Positions 1 to 8,540 of a stretch of DNA of 64,000 bases are shown here, in pieces. A program made the translations under genes and the position numbers. The stretch lies in the NCBI RefSeq assembly GCF_018141165.1, contig NZ_CP058557.1, positions 744,001 to 808,000 of the forward strand, given 5' to 3'. The DNA comes from Alkaliphilus sp. B6464 (GTDB lineage: Bacteria > Bacillota > Clostridia > Peptostreptococcales > Natronincolaceae). The notes under the pieces were generated by a model. That model was not told the origin of the DNA. It saw only the letters and a program-made list of their open reading frames with translations, and did not search any database. Numbering within the stretch: position 1 is the stretch's first letter; every line of letters starts with the position of its first letter.

Positions 1-312
1 TTTTCTGGATATTATTACTGAAGATATTAGCATTTCGAAATCAATAGCGTGAATATAGTCAGGATTAAATTTATTAAAATACTCTTTTGCCTTAAGAGTA
101 AATCTTGCTAAGTTTATTGCTTTATCTTTTTTATTACCATACTCAATATTTTGATTAAAAACTTCCACATAATCTTCCATTACTGGTTTAGACTCTCTAT
201 TCCATGCGAAGACTTTAATTTCACAATTTTCGTGTTGATTAATCATAGAATTTCTAACTTTTTTAACCCTAGGTGATAACGGGTAGTGATCACAAAGTAT
301 TAATATCTTCAT
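1..312 (-). CDS. glycosyltransferase, N-terminal part (cut by window edge)
   Basis: An open frame of 104 codons runs from an ATG at 312 off the left edge, so only the N terminus is visible. It begins MKILILCDHYPLSPRVKK, a beta-strand and glycine-poor loop typical of the N-terminal Rossmann domain of GT-B (family 4-like) glycosyltransferases, and it later reads NPDYIHAIDFE. A GAGGGGAAAG ribosome site precedes the ATG. It lies 30 bp downstream of another glycosyltransferase on the same strand and is probably the next gene of the same glycan operon. The acceptor and donor sugars cannot be read from this fragment. Confidence 0.6.
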   Translation of the reverse strand, partial: MKILILCDHYPLSPRVKKVRNSMINQHENCEIKVFAWNRESKPVMEDYVEVFNQNIEYGNKKDKAINLARFTLKAKEYFNKFNPDYIHAIDFEMLISSVIISRK

Positions 313-342
313 TCTTTCCCCTCAAATCTCTGTAAATATATT

Positions 343-1539
343 TTAAATTTCAAACAGCTTCAGTATATCTTGATACGTTTTTTTTCTATCAAATTTGTCT
401 TCGGCCATTCTTCGATTATTCCTTCCCATTTCTTCCCTTCTTTTCTGGTCATTTACCAGTATCATTAGCTTGTTGGCAACATCGATAGCATTGCCATTTA
501 TACAGTTAAACCCCGCTTCATATTCTTCAATTAAATTTCTATATTCCTCACATTCTTGTGTGTTTAGCACAGGAACTCCAGCTGCTGCATAGTCGCCTAC
601 TTTATTTATAATACTTCCAGCTGATCCAGCTTTAATTGGGTTTATAGCTATATCACACGATGCTAGAATACCCACCATTTTTTCATATTGTAACCTACCC
701 ATAAACTCAACCCAAGTATTTTGTTCTTTAGCATAGTCTTCAAATCTCTGCTTCAGTGGGCCATCCCCCATAATAATAAACTTTATATTTTTAATCCCTT
801 TTTCACTTAGCATTGATAATGAATCAATAACTAGCTCGATTTCGTAACTATGGCCTAATGTCCCAATATATGCTAACCAAATTTCACCTTTAAGCTTATT
901 CACCCGACCATGTGATAACCTATCAAATAACTCTAACTCTGTTCCAAGATATATACTCTTCCCATTTTTACATTTTTTGTTTACTTGTAGTGCTCTGTCT
1001 AAATAAGTATTCGAAACAGCAATTATTTCATCTGCAGCCCTATAAATATAGTCCGCACATCGTTGCATCGGGTAAAACAAAATATTGCTAATTATAGGTG
1101 TATTGAATAGCATTTTAAAAGCTTCTGGCCATAGATCTTGGATATCAATAATGAACTTTATTTCATTTTTTTTAGCATATTCTGCGGCTATTTTTGCTAC
1201 GTCTAGAGTTGGTACCGAACAATAGATAACATCAGGTTTTTCTCTACCTAAAAGATACTTTTTTAAGTTCAGTCCCATAACATAATGACTATAAAATCTA
1301 CTAAAGGACACATTTTTCTTATATCCAATTTCATGTACCATAGTTAGTTTATAACTACTATTCTTTAGTTTTACTTGACCTTCAATTCTTTGTTGTTTTT
1401 TTTGATGTGAAAAGCTAGAAGTTATGACTTCAACTTTATGGCCAAATCTTCCAACTTGATCGGCAATATAATGAAATCTCCCGTTTCCATGTTCACCTGG
1501 AACTTGCGTAAAATGTGTTATAAACAGTATGTCCTTCAA
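343..1539 (-). CDS. family 4-type glycosyltransferase
   Basis: This is a 398-residue GT-B glycosyltransferase, predicted to add a sugar to a lipid-linked glycan at the inner face of the membrane. The N-terminal domain starts KDILFITHFTQVPGE and carries GNGRFHYIAD. The C-terminal nucleotide-sugar domain has GDGPLKQRF, then VEFMGRL, SCDIAINP and the acceptor/donor-loop segment KVGDYAAAGVPVLNT, as in WbuB/WcaI-like enzymes. I chose the TTG at 1539 because AGTGAGGTG sits seven bases before it; an in-frame TTG at 1581 lacks a ribosome site. It follows pglD, pglC, pglE and pglF on the same strand, so it probably extends the bacillosamine-primed glycan. Confidence 0.8.
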   Translation of the reverse strand: MKDILFITHFTQVPGEHGNGRFHYIADQVGRFGHKVEVITSSFSHQKKQQRIEGQVKLKNSSYKLTMVHEIGYKKNVSFSRFYSHYVMGLNLKKYLLGREKPDVIYCSVPTLDVAKIAAEYAKKNEIKFIIDIQDLWPEAFKMLFNTPIISNILFYPMQRCADYIYRAADEIIAVSNTYLDRALQVNKKCKNGKSIYLGTELELFDRLSHGRVNKLKGEIWLAYIGTLGHSYEIELVIDSLSMLSEKGIKNIKFIIMGDGPLKQRFEDYAKEQNTWVEFMGRLQYEKMVGILASCDIAINPIKAGSAGSIINKVGDYAAAGVPVLNTQECEEYRNLIEEYEAGFNCINGNAIDVANKLMILVNDQKRREEMGRNNRRMAEDKFDRKKTYQDILKLFEI

Positions 1540-1658
1540 TATATGGCACCTCACTTTTATCAATTTATGTTCTAATCCCAATTTTATAAAAAATTAAGAC
1601 ACTAATAAATACAACAAACTATACTAGTAAACCCAATAATACAGTTGGATTTAAATAT

Positions 1659-2309
1659 CTACTTTCCAAAAACTTTCCTAGTAGTATTTTTTTTTAAAAG
1701 CTTGGCAGGATTTCCTACCATTACCGAATTTGGATCAACATCTTTAAGCACAACAGCACCCATACCAATAATTGAATTTTGGCCAATGTTTATGCCATTT
1801 CGAATAATTGCCCCACTGCCTATATAACAGTTTGAAGCAATATTAACATCGCCACCAATTGAAGCATTAGGAGAAATTACAGTATAATCACCGATATTAA
1901 CATCGTGTCCGATTACAACATGTTTATTGATTAAACATCCTTTGCCAATATGTACGTTTACAGTAATAGTAGCTCCAGTATGAACAATGGTACCATTTTT
2001 TACAGAAGATAATCTAGATAAATTCAATCCCGAGTCTATCACACTAACATATTCTAGATTATAGTGTTCAAGTTTTTCATAAAGAAATTTCCTTGAAGAT
2101 GGTTCGCCCGCTGCAACGATAAATTCAATATTAGATTGATCAATTTGATTCAAGGCCTCTTCAAGAGTAAAGACTGATACTTCATCAACTATACGGCTCT
2201 TGACATTATCATCAATAAAAATAACCTCTTCCCACTGACTCATTCTATAGGCAAGGTCAGCAATTTCTCTTCCCATTCCCCCGCAACCATATATACAAAG
2301 TGTTTTCAT
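1659..2309 (-). CDS. pglD: sugar O-/N-acyltransferase, PglD/NeuD family
   Basis: This 216-residue protein has the two-part PglD/NeuD layout. A small N-terminal Rossmann domain (MKTLCIYGCGGMGREIADL, which binds the UDP-sugar) is followed from about residue 100 by a left-handed beta-helix of hexapeptide repeats ending MVGNPAKLLKK. The segment INKHVVIGHDVNIGDY holds the His that acts as general base in PglD. In this family acetyl-CoA acetylates the 4-amino sugar made by PglE, giving UDP-N,N'-diacetylbacillosamine. It lies directly after a PglC-type transferase and close to PglE and PglF homologues, which supports this over other acyl substrates. The exact sugar is inference. Confidence 0.8.
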   Translation of the reverse strand: MKTLCIYGCGGMGREIADLAYRMSQWEEVIFIDDNVKSRIVDEVSVFTLEEALNQIDQSNIEFIVAAGEPSSRKFLYEKLEHYNLEYVSVIDSGLNLSRLSSVKNGTIVHTGATITVNVHIGKGCLINKHVVIGHDVNIGDYTVISPNASIGGDVNIASNCYIGSGAIIRNGINIGQNSIIGMGAVVLKDVDPNSVMVGNPAKLLKKNTTRKVFGK

Positions 2310-2329
2310 TTATATCAAATCCTCACAAT

Positions 2330-2941
2330 CTAATTTGTAGTCCCTTTAAACTTCTCCATAGTAACTGACTCACTTTTATTTACACCTTCTCTTCTAAATA
2401 CCTTTAGAAATGTCTGAACAATAATTTTTATATCAAGCAACATATTAAAATTATCTACATACCAAACATCATAATTAAACTTATCTTCCCAACTAATCGC
2501 ATTTCGGCCATTTACTTGTGCTAAGCCTGAAAGACCTGGTCTTACTTCGTGTCTTCTCTTTTGGTGATCATTATAAAGTTCTAAGTATTGAACTAATAAA
2601 GGCCTAGGACCGATAATTCCCATATCTCCACGAACTATATTCCAAAGTTCAGGAAGCTCATCTAGACTAGTTGATCTTAGGAACCCTCCAAATCTGGTTA
2701 GTCTCATTTCATTTGGTAGTAACTCCCCATCCTCATCTCTTCCATCCGTCATAGTCCTAAACTTATACATAGTAAAAATCTTCTCGTTAAGCCCCGGTCT
2801 CTCTTGCTTAAAAATAATCGGACTTCCAAGCTTTAATCTAACTAATACAGCGACTATCAAAAGAACCGGGCTCAATACTATAATCGCGATCAGCGACAAT
2901 ACAAAATCCATCATTCGTTTCCCATAATTTCTATAGAACAT
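2330..2941 (-). CDS. pglC: phosphoglycosyl transferase, PglC type
   Basis: This is a 203-residue monotopic phosphoglycosyl transferase that moves a sugar-1-phosphate onto undecaprenyl phosphate and so starts glycan assembly at the inner membrane face. The N-terminal re-entrant hydrophobic helix (residues about 10-35) is followed by FKQERPG, YKFRTM, the catalytic Asp-Glu pair in STSLDELPELWN, GDMGIIGPRPLL and RPGLSGLAQVNGRN. The length matches the minimal PglC class rather than the longer WbaP class. Its ATG directly abuts the pglE stop (TAGATG), so the two are translationally coupled. The neighbours suggest UDP-diacetylbacillosamine as donor. Confidence 0.85.
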   Translation of the reverse strand: MFYRNYGKRMMDFVLSLIAIIVLSPVLLIVAVLVRLKLGSPIIFKQERPGLNEKIFTMYKFRTMTDGRDEDGELLPNEMRLTRFGGFLRSTSLDELPELWNIVRGDMGIIGPRPLLVQYLELYNDHQKRRHEVRPGLSGLAQVNGRNAISWEDKFNYDVWYVDNFNMLLDIKIIVQTFLKVFRREGVNKSESVTMEKFKGTTN

Positions 2942-4054
2942 CTACGCCCACAACCCCTTAACAATCTCACAAACTCTATTTAAATCCTCATCCGTCATCT
3001 TAGTATCAGATGGCAAGCAAACACCGTTTTCGAATAAACTTTCACTTACCTCTCCACCAATATAATCATACTGGGCAAAAAACGGCTGCATATGCATCGG
3101 CTTCCAAACAGGTCTTGATTCAATATTTTCCTTTTCAAGAGCCTCCATTATATCAATTGGTCTAACTTTGCCACTTAGGGTTAAGCAACTTAACCAATAA
3201 TTTGGCTCATTCCATTCATTAACTGGCATAAACTCTACACCTTCAAGTTGTCCTAACTCACGCTTATAAAACTCAAATATATATTTCTTCTTAGCTACTC
3301 TTTGATCTAATACCTTAAGTTGCCCCCTACCAATCCCAGCAACAATATTGCTCATTCTATAGTTAAATCCTAATTCACTATGTTGATAGTGCCTTGCTTG
3401 ATCCCTAGATTGAGTTGCCCAAAATCTAACTTTAGCAATTTTCTCTTCATTATCCGAAACAAGCATACCTCCACCTGAAGTGGTAATAATCTTATTACCA
3501 TTAAAACTAAACATTCCATACTCTCCAAAAGTCCCAGTATGTTTCCCTTTATAATAAGTTCCCAAGCTCTCAGCAGCATCTTCAATTAAAGCTACATTAT
3601 GTTTCTTACAAAGTTCCACGATCTTATCCATATCAGCAGATAGACCATAAAGGTGAACTACAATCACAGCCTTAACTTCCGGATACTTCTCAAATGCTTG
3701 CTCTAACGCTCTAGGACACATATTCCAAGTCTCATAATCACTATCTATAAACACGGGTGTTGCATTTTGATAAATAATCGGGTTAGCTGTAGCTGAAAAA
3801 GTAAGACTCTGGCAAAAGACAATATCTCCTTCACCAACCCCGGCTGCATTAAGTGCTAAATGAATAGCCCCTGTTCCAGAAGAAAGTGCCGCAGCAGCTT
3901 TACTCTCAACCTTTGCAGCCAATTCTTTTTCAAATTCATTAACATTCTTACCGAGAGGAGCAATCCAGTTAGTATCAAATGCTTCTTTTATGTATTCCAC
4001 TTCATATCCTTCATCACTCATATGAGGGGATGAAAGCCAAATTTTCTTTGACAT
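2942..4054 (-). CDS. pglE: DegT/DnrJ/EryC1-type aminotransferase, PglE-like
   Basis: This 370-residue PLP-dependent sugar aminotransferase is predicted to convert UDP-4-keto-6-deoxy-GlcNAc to the 4-amino sugar. Visible family marks are SSGTGAIHLAL, VVHLYGLSADMD, the cofactor Asp in LIEDAAESLG, and the internal aldimine lysine in FSFNGNKIITTSGGGM. The C-terminal part carries RPVWKPMHMQP, which lines the substrate pocket in PglE/LegC-like enzymes. GGAAGGAAG precedes the ATG. It sits between pglF and pglC, with 34 bp to pglF and direct abutment to pglC, so it is one step of the diacetylbacillosamine pathway. Confidence 0.87.
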   Translation of the reverse strand: MSKKIWLSSPHMSDEGYEVEYIKEAFDTNWIAPLGKNVNEFEKELAAKVESKAAAALSSGTGAIHLALNAAGVGEGDIVFCQSLTFSATANPIIYQNATPVFIDSDYETWNMCPRALEQAFEKYPEVKAVIVVHLYGLSADMDKIVELCKKHNVALIEDAAESLGTYYKGKHTGTFGEYGMFSFNGNKIITTSGGGMLVSDNEEKIAKVRFWATQSRDQARHYQHSELGFNYRMSNIVAGIGRGQLKVLDQRVAKKKYIFEFYKRELGQLEGVEFMPVNEWNEPNYWLSCLTLSGKVRPIDIMEALEKENIESRPVWKPMHMQPFFAQYDYIGGEVSESLFENGVCLPSDTKMTDEDLNRVCEIVKGLWA

Positions 4055-4088
4055 TTACTAAAACTTCCTTCCATTATTAAATCAACGA

Positions 4089-5987
4089 TTAACTAACTTT
4101 CTTATAACCAGGCACTAACTTCTTTACCACTACATCAATAAGCTCCATATCTTCTTTAAATAAAATAGCTTTAAGCATCTCGATATCTTTTCTTAGTTGT
4201 TCTATATCATTAGATACTGGCTTCCCAATAAATATCTTCTCATGCTTAGTTTCTATTAACCCTTCTTCCGCCATTAGAAGCTCTTCATAAAGCTTTTCTC
4301 CTGGTCTTAGACCTGTATATTCTATCTTTATATCTACATCTGGCTCAAAGCCTGATAGCTTTATTAGGTCCCTTGCTAGGTCTGCTATTTTTACTGGGTC
4401 TCCCATATCTAATACAAATATTTCTCCACCTTCTGCCATTGCTCCAGCTTGGATAACTAACTGTACTGCTTCTGGTATCGTCATAAAGTATCGTATAATT
4501 TCGGGATCTGTTACTGTTACAGGGCCACCTTCTAATATTTGCTTTCTAAATAGTGGAATTACACTACCATTACTTCCTAGTACATTTCCAAATCTAACTG
4601 CTACAAATTCTGTTTTACTTTTCTTGTCTATTGCTTGTACTATCATTTCTGCTATTCTTTTAGTAGCCCCCATGATGTTTGTTGGATTTACTGCCTTATC
4701 TGTTGAAATAAGTACAAATCGATTTGCACTGTATTTATCTGCGCATTCTGCAACATTCATAGTTCCAAATACGTTATTTTTAATAGCCTCCATAGGGCTA
4801 CTCTCCATTAATGGAACATGCTTATGAGCTGCTGCATGAAATACTACTTGTGGTTTATAATTTTTAAAAATCTGCTCCAATCTGTTTTTGTCACGGACAG
4901 AGCCGATAATCACTTCCAAGTTTAAGCTATTCCCATGTTTTCTTATTAATTCTTGTTGTATTTCATAAGCACTATTTTCATAAATATCAAATATAATTAA
5001 CTTTTTAGGTGAGAAACCTGCTATTTGTCTACAAAGTTCAGATCCAATTGATCCTCCACCACCTGTAACTAAAACTACTTCATTAGTTAAGTAGCCCGAT
5101 ATTTCTTTTAAGTCTACTTTTATAGGATCTCTTCCTAATAAATCTTCTATTTGAATATCTCTAATTTTCTTTATATCAACTCTACCATCAATAAGCTCAT
5201 AAACTCCTGGCAAAGTTTTTAAATTGCATTTTGTCTTACTGCAAATACTTACTATTTCCTTTATCTGAGCCTTGCTTATTGCAGGCATTGCTATTAGTAT
5301 TTCATCTATCTTTTTTTCTTCTACAATTCTATTTATATCTGCTCTAGTGCCTAAAATAGGAACACCATGGATTTTTCTTTTGTATTTTTGAGGATCATCA
5401 TCTATTACTGCCACCGGATATTTGTGGATTTGCGGATTATTATACATCTCTTTAATCATTATAGATCCTGCTTTTCCGCCACCAATTATTAATACTCTTT
5501 TTCTATCTAAATCATCTTTAAATAATGCTAATTTTATTCTTCTCATAGCACGATAAGTAAATCTAATTCCACCTACTAAAGAAATGGAAAGTATCATAAA
5601 TAAAACGTAAAAACTTCTTGGAAACTTAATATTTAATATGAAATTATACATAAAAAAAAGTGCTGCGCTTCCTACTACTGATGAAAAAACAACATAAACT
5701 AATTCATCTAAGCTAGCATAGCGCCATACACTTTGATAAAGATTAAAACCATAAAAAGTAATGATCATAATGAATGTTGTTAAAATCCAATATTCTAAAT
5801 AAGTTTGTAAAAATTCACTAGGAATTGAAAAATCAAACCTAAGTAATAATGCTGTTAGACCAGATATATTAATTAGTATTATATCTGTTAATAGTAAAAT
5901 TAATTTTCTATGGACTATTGATAAATTTACCCTCTTGGATCTTTTTTTCTTTTTCTGACTTAATTCTATTTCTACCCCCGTCGTCAT
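4089..5987 (-). CDS. pglF: UDP-GlcNAc 4,6-dehydratase, membrane-bound PglF/WbpM type
   Basis: This 632-residue, two-part protein has four N-terminal membrane helices (about residues 25-145), a first nucleotide-binding fold (VLIIGGGKAGS) and a C-terminal short-chain dehydratase domain with the NAD motif VTGGGGSIGSELCRQ. The catalytic set reads STDKAVNPTNIMGATKR, so the usual SDR tyrosine is Met; this Ser-Met-Lys set is typical of large membrane PglF/WbpM/CapD dehydratases. It makes the 4-keto-6-deoxy intermediate from UDP-GlcNAc. The ATG has GAGGGG seven bases before it. It is the first gene after an intergenic region rich in Spo0A boxes and so probably heads the pgl operon. Confidence 0.88.
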   Translation of the reverse strand: MTTGVEIELSQKKKKRSKRVNLSIVHRKLILLLTDIILINISGLTALLLRFDFSIPSEFLQTYLEYWILTTFIMIITFYGFNLYQSVWRYASLDELVYVVFSSVVGSAALFFMYNFILNIKFPRSFYVLFMILSISLVGGIRFTYRAMRRIKLALFKDDLDRKRVLIIGGGKAGSIMIKEMYNNPQIHKYPVAVIDDDPQKYKRKIHGVPILGTRADINRIVEEKKIDEILIAMPAISKAQIKEIVSICSKTKCNLKTLPGVYELIDGRVDIKKIRDIQIEDLLGRDPIKVDLKEISGYLTNEVVLVTGGGGSIGSELCRQIAGFSPKKLIIFDIYENSAYEIQQELIRKHGNSLNLEVIIGSVRDKNRLEQIFKNYKPQVVFHAAAHKHVPLMESSPMEAIKNNVFGTMNVAECADKYSANRFVLISTDKAVNPTNIMGATKRIAEMIVQAIDKKSKTEFVAVRFGNVLGSNGSVIPLFRKQILEGGPVTVTDPEIIRYFMTIPEAVQLVIQAGAMAEGGEIFVLDMGDPVKIADLARDLIKLSGFEPDVDIKIEYTGLRPGEKLYEELLMAEEGLIETKHEKIFIGKPVSNDIEQLRKDIEMLKAILFKEDMELIDVVVKKLVPGYKKVS

Positions 5988-6093
5988 TTTGTTACCCCTC
6001 TTTCTTTAAAGCATAATCCAAAATATGTATTAGATAAAAAACCTATTCTTTTTATATATATTTTCTATCTTTTATCCTATTTGTCCTGTCCTA

Positions 6094-6166
6094 TTTGTCG
6101 AAAATCGTTCGTCAAATTAGGGGTTTTTTCGACAAACTTAAACATATTTCGACTTTTATTGACAAA
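6094..6166 (-). promoter_or_regulatory. cluster of Spo0A boxes upstream of pglF
   Basis: Two exact matches to the Spo0A box TTTGTCRAA lie here: TTTGTCGAA at 6094-6102 on plus, and its complement TTCGACAAA at 6128-6136. Near matches are TTCGTCAAA at 6108-6116 (one mismatch, 14 bases after the first), TTCGACTTT at 6148-6156 (two mismatches) and TTGACAAA at 6159-6166. They lie about 105-180 bases upstream of the pglF start. The partly repeated CCTATTTGTC at 6076-6085 and 6090-6099 adds another half-match. Control of the glycan operon by Spo0A~P is inference. Confidence 0.55.
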
Positions 6167-6171
6167 ATACA

Positions 6172-6203
6172 GATGGATAATCTCTATTATGAAATTATCC
6201 ATC
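6172..6203 (-). terminator. hairpin after the 732-residue SLH gene
   Basis: A ten-base-pair stem pairs GATGGATAAT (6172-6181) with ATTATCCATC (6194-6203) around a 12-base loop. It lies 37 bases beyond the stop of the SLH gene on the minus strand. The following tract TGTATTTTG is only moderately U-rich, so termination may be partial. Confidence 0.5.
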
Positions 6204-6239
6204 CTTAATTATTTACCTATTTTATTAATTCTTTAATAA

Positions 6240-8438
6240 TTATCTATTATAAACTCTATAGATAATAGTAGCAGCTTCTGCTCTTGTTACATTTCCTAAT
6301 GGATTTAATACTCCATCACTACCTACTAATAGTTTTTCTTGGGCTACTGGCACTATATATTCTACGGCCCATGCTGGTACTTTATCTACATCCTTAAATT
6401 GATTTAAAGATGATGTGTTTGCATTTGTCTTCAGTTCTAAAGAATTAGTTAACACTACTGCCATTTCAGCTCTTGTAATAGATTGATCCGGTTTGAATGT
6501 ACCATTATCATATCCACCAACAATATTTAATGCTTTTACTGTTGCAATATAGTCTTTTGCCCAGTGACTAGATTTTACATCTGTAAATTCTCCTTTAGAT
6601 GTAACCATGTCCAGCTCTAAAGTTTCTACAATAAGCTTAGCAAATTGTGCTCTAGTTAACTTATCTTCTGGCTTGTAAAGGTTTTCTTCAACAAATCCAT
6701 CTATTACATGCTTAGCTACCATTGATTTAACATAGTCTTTAGACCAGTGGTTTTCAATATCACTAAAACTCTTATCGTACTCTACTACGGCAAACTTACC
6801 ATAGTGGTCTGTGCTCATAGAAATTTTGTTATCTTTAATTTTTCCGCCAACAAACTCTAATGCACCTGTTTTCTCGTTAATATAGAATACTCCTAATAAA
6901 TCCGGGTTTCCGTCTTTTGCTTCGATTGCAATAGATATTTTTATTTTGTTATCAAAATTATTAATTGTTTTAATAATTTTACCTGTATTATCTTTTATTA
7001 CTAATTGCATTTCAAGAGTCTTTGCTATCTTCTTAGCAAAATTATCTTTAATTAAGTCTTTAGCTTTTCCTTCTTCTACTACTGATAACACAAACTCTAC
7101 ATAGCTACCCTTTGGTGCATCCTTTAACGCATTTGCTAATGCATTTGCAGGCACTATATATGTTAATGCTTCTGATTCAATTCTTAACTCTACTTTATTT
7201 TCAACAAGCTTTGTCATGGCATCAGCTGATATAGATACTTCCATGTCAGCTGTTTTTACATCGTCAAGCTTAATTGCCACTACTAGTTTAGCTGTTTGAC
7301 TTTTCTTACCTGCCTCTGCTAAGATTTCTACAGCAGCTTTAATGCTTTCAGATTTAATAGCTACAACTGACTGACCTTCAGCTCCTGTTTTAACCTCTAC
7401 TGAGTCCTTACCTAATTCTACTACTATTTCTCCATCTTTTACTTTAGGTGAATCTACTTTAGTATCTTCTGGTTGAGGGGATGTACTTCCTCCTCCACCT
7501 CCACCTCCGCCTCCGCTTCCGCTTCCTGGTCCTTCTCCATTATCTCCGCTTCCGCTTCCTGGTCCTTCTCCATTATCTCCTCCTCCGTTTCCTGGCTCTT
7601 CCCCATTATCTCCGCCAGGGTTTGGATATGGATTTTCACCTTTAATTGCAGTAACGGCTCTAGCTATAACAAGCTTTTCAGAAGGTGTGAATTCTTTCAT
7701 AATATCTTTGATTAATACTTCCAATGCATTTATATCTTTTAACTCAAATTCGGTGTTTACATTAAAACTTTCTTTAAGAATGTCATTAATGCCATTTAGA
7801 ATCTTCGATTTGTTTAAAGTAATAGTATATGGTGAATTCATTGACATAGTTGTATTGTCAATAATTAAGTTAGCTATCGCTATTGATATTTTTGCTTTAG
7901 ATTTTCCATCTACAGGATCTAACGCATTGTATACATTATTAATACCTGTATCTCTTAATAAAATATTAGCAGTTTCGTTAGCTAATTCTCCAACTGTTTT
8001 AGCAGATCCAGAAGATCCTACCTTTAAGTCTGCTATCTTTCTATTATTATCAAAATTAGCTCCTTCCAATGCATTAGTAATCAAGTACTCTATGTTAATT
8101 TGTGACTTGATATTTCTAGCTTGGTTTAATAATACCTCTTCACTGTCATTATTAATACCAAATTCTTTTAACTTAGAATCAAATTCAGATGCTCTTATTA
8201 AGCTTAAAATATCGCTTACAATTGCATTTTTGTCTTTTAGTTTATTAGCAGCACTTTTTAAAGTTAATAAATCCTTTAGCTTAAGCTTGTCAATATTTCC
8301 TCTCATTTTATTAACAAAGTTATGTACTGCCGGGTCATCTAAAGCTACAGCTGCCTCAGTAGTATCTGCAAATGCAAACGCACTAAACATAGATAAAACC
8401 ATTACTAATACTAAAATAATCGATATTTTCTTTTTCAT
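6240..8438 (-). CDS. S-layer-homology surface protein with Gly-rich repeat linker
   Basis: This secreted cell-wall protein of about 732 residues has a signal peptide (Lys-rich start, hydrophobic core, AFADTTEA around residue 26). A mostly helical N-terminal region with no family I recognise runs to about residue 270. A low-complexity linker follows, built on the unit GDNGEGPGSGS and ending in nine glycines, then a beta-rich region. Three C-terminal SLH domains carry LTRAQFAKLI, ITRAEMAVVL and VTRAEAATII. SLH domains bind pyruvylated secondary wall polymer. AAAGGAGG lies six bases before the ATG at 8438; the ATG at 8444 touches it and is less likely. It is the last SLH gene before the pgl operon. 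Confidence 0.85.
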   Translation of the reverse strand: MKKKISIILVLVMVLSMFSAFAFADTTEAAVALDDPAVHNFVNKMRGNIDKLKLKDLLTLKSAANKLKDKNAIVSDILSLIRASEFDSKLKEFGINNDSEEVLLNQARNIKSQINIEYLITNALEGANFDNNRKIADLKVGSSGSAKTVGELANETANILLRDTGINNVYNALDPVDGKSKAKISIAIANLIIDNTTMSMNSPYTITLNKSKILNGINDILKESFNVNTEFELKDINALEVLIKDIMKEFTPSEKLVIARAVTAIKGENPYPNPGGDNGEEPGNGGGDNGEGPGSGSGDNGEGPGSGSGGGGGGGGGSTSPQPEDTKVDSPKVKDGEIVVELGKDSVEVKTGAEGQSVVAIKSESIKAAVEILAEAGKKSQTAKLVVAIKLDDVKTADMEVSISADAMTKLVENKVELRIESEALTYIVPANALANALKDAPKGSYVEFVLSVVEEGKAKDLIKDNFAKKIAKTLEMQLVIKDNTGKIIKTINNFDNKIKISIAIEAKDGNPDLLGVFYINEKTGALEFVGGKIKDNKISMSTDHYGKFAVVEYDKSFSDIENHWSKDYVKSMVAKHVIDGFVEENLYKPEDKLTRAQFAKLIVETLELDMVTSKGEFTDVKSSHWAKDYIATVKALNIVGGYDNGTFKPDQSITRAEMAVVLTNSLELKTNANTSSLNQFKDVDKVPAWAVEYIVPVAQEKLLVGSDGVLNPLGNVTRAEAATIIYRVYNR
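7500..7620. repeat. tandem in-frame repeat encoding the Gly/Asn/Glu linker
   Basis: This coding minisatellite inside the SLH gene has a 33-base unit reading on plus as CTTCCTGGTCCTTCTCCATT and flanking TATCTCCGCTTCC. Two near-identical copies lie at about 7520-7580, and a more diverged one follows at about 7580-7615. It encodes GDNGEGPGSGS-type units and is preceded by a CCTCC/CCTCCG run encoding polyglycine. Such repeats change length by slippage, so linker length may vary between strains. Confidence 0.75.
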
Positions 8439-8540
8439 TTTCATCCTCCTTTTGTTTTTAAAGTTTATATATTTTTTATTACTTCCCTATACCCCGAAAC
8501 ACCTCCTAAAAATAATGTTGCTGTTTTTATGCATTTTATA

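Noticed and set aside
7500-7620. Short direct repeats that might suggest a CRISPR array
   Set aside because: Units are in frame, encode GDNGEGPGSGS, have no spacers of unique sequence and lie within a long coding region.
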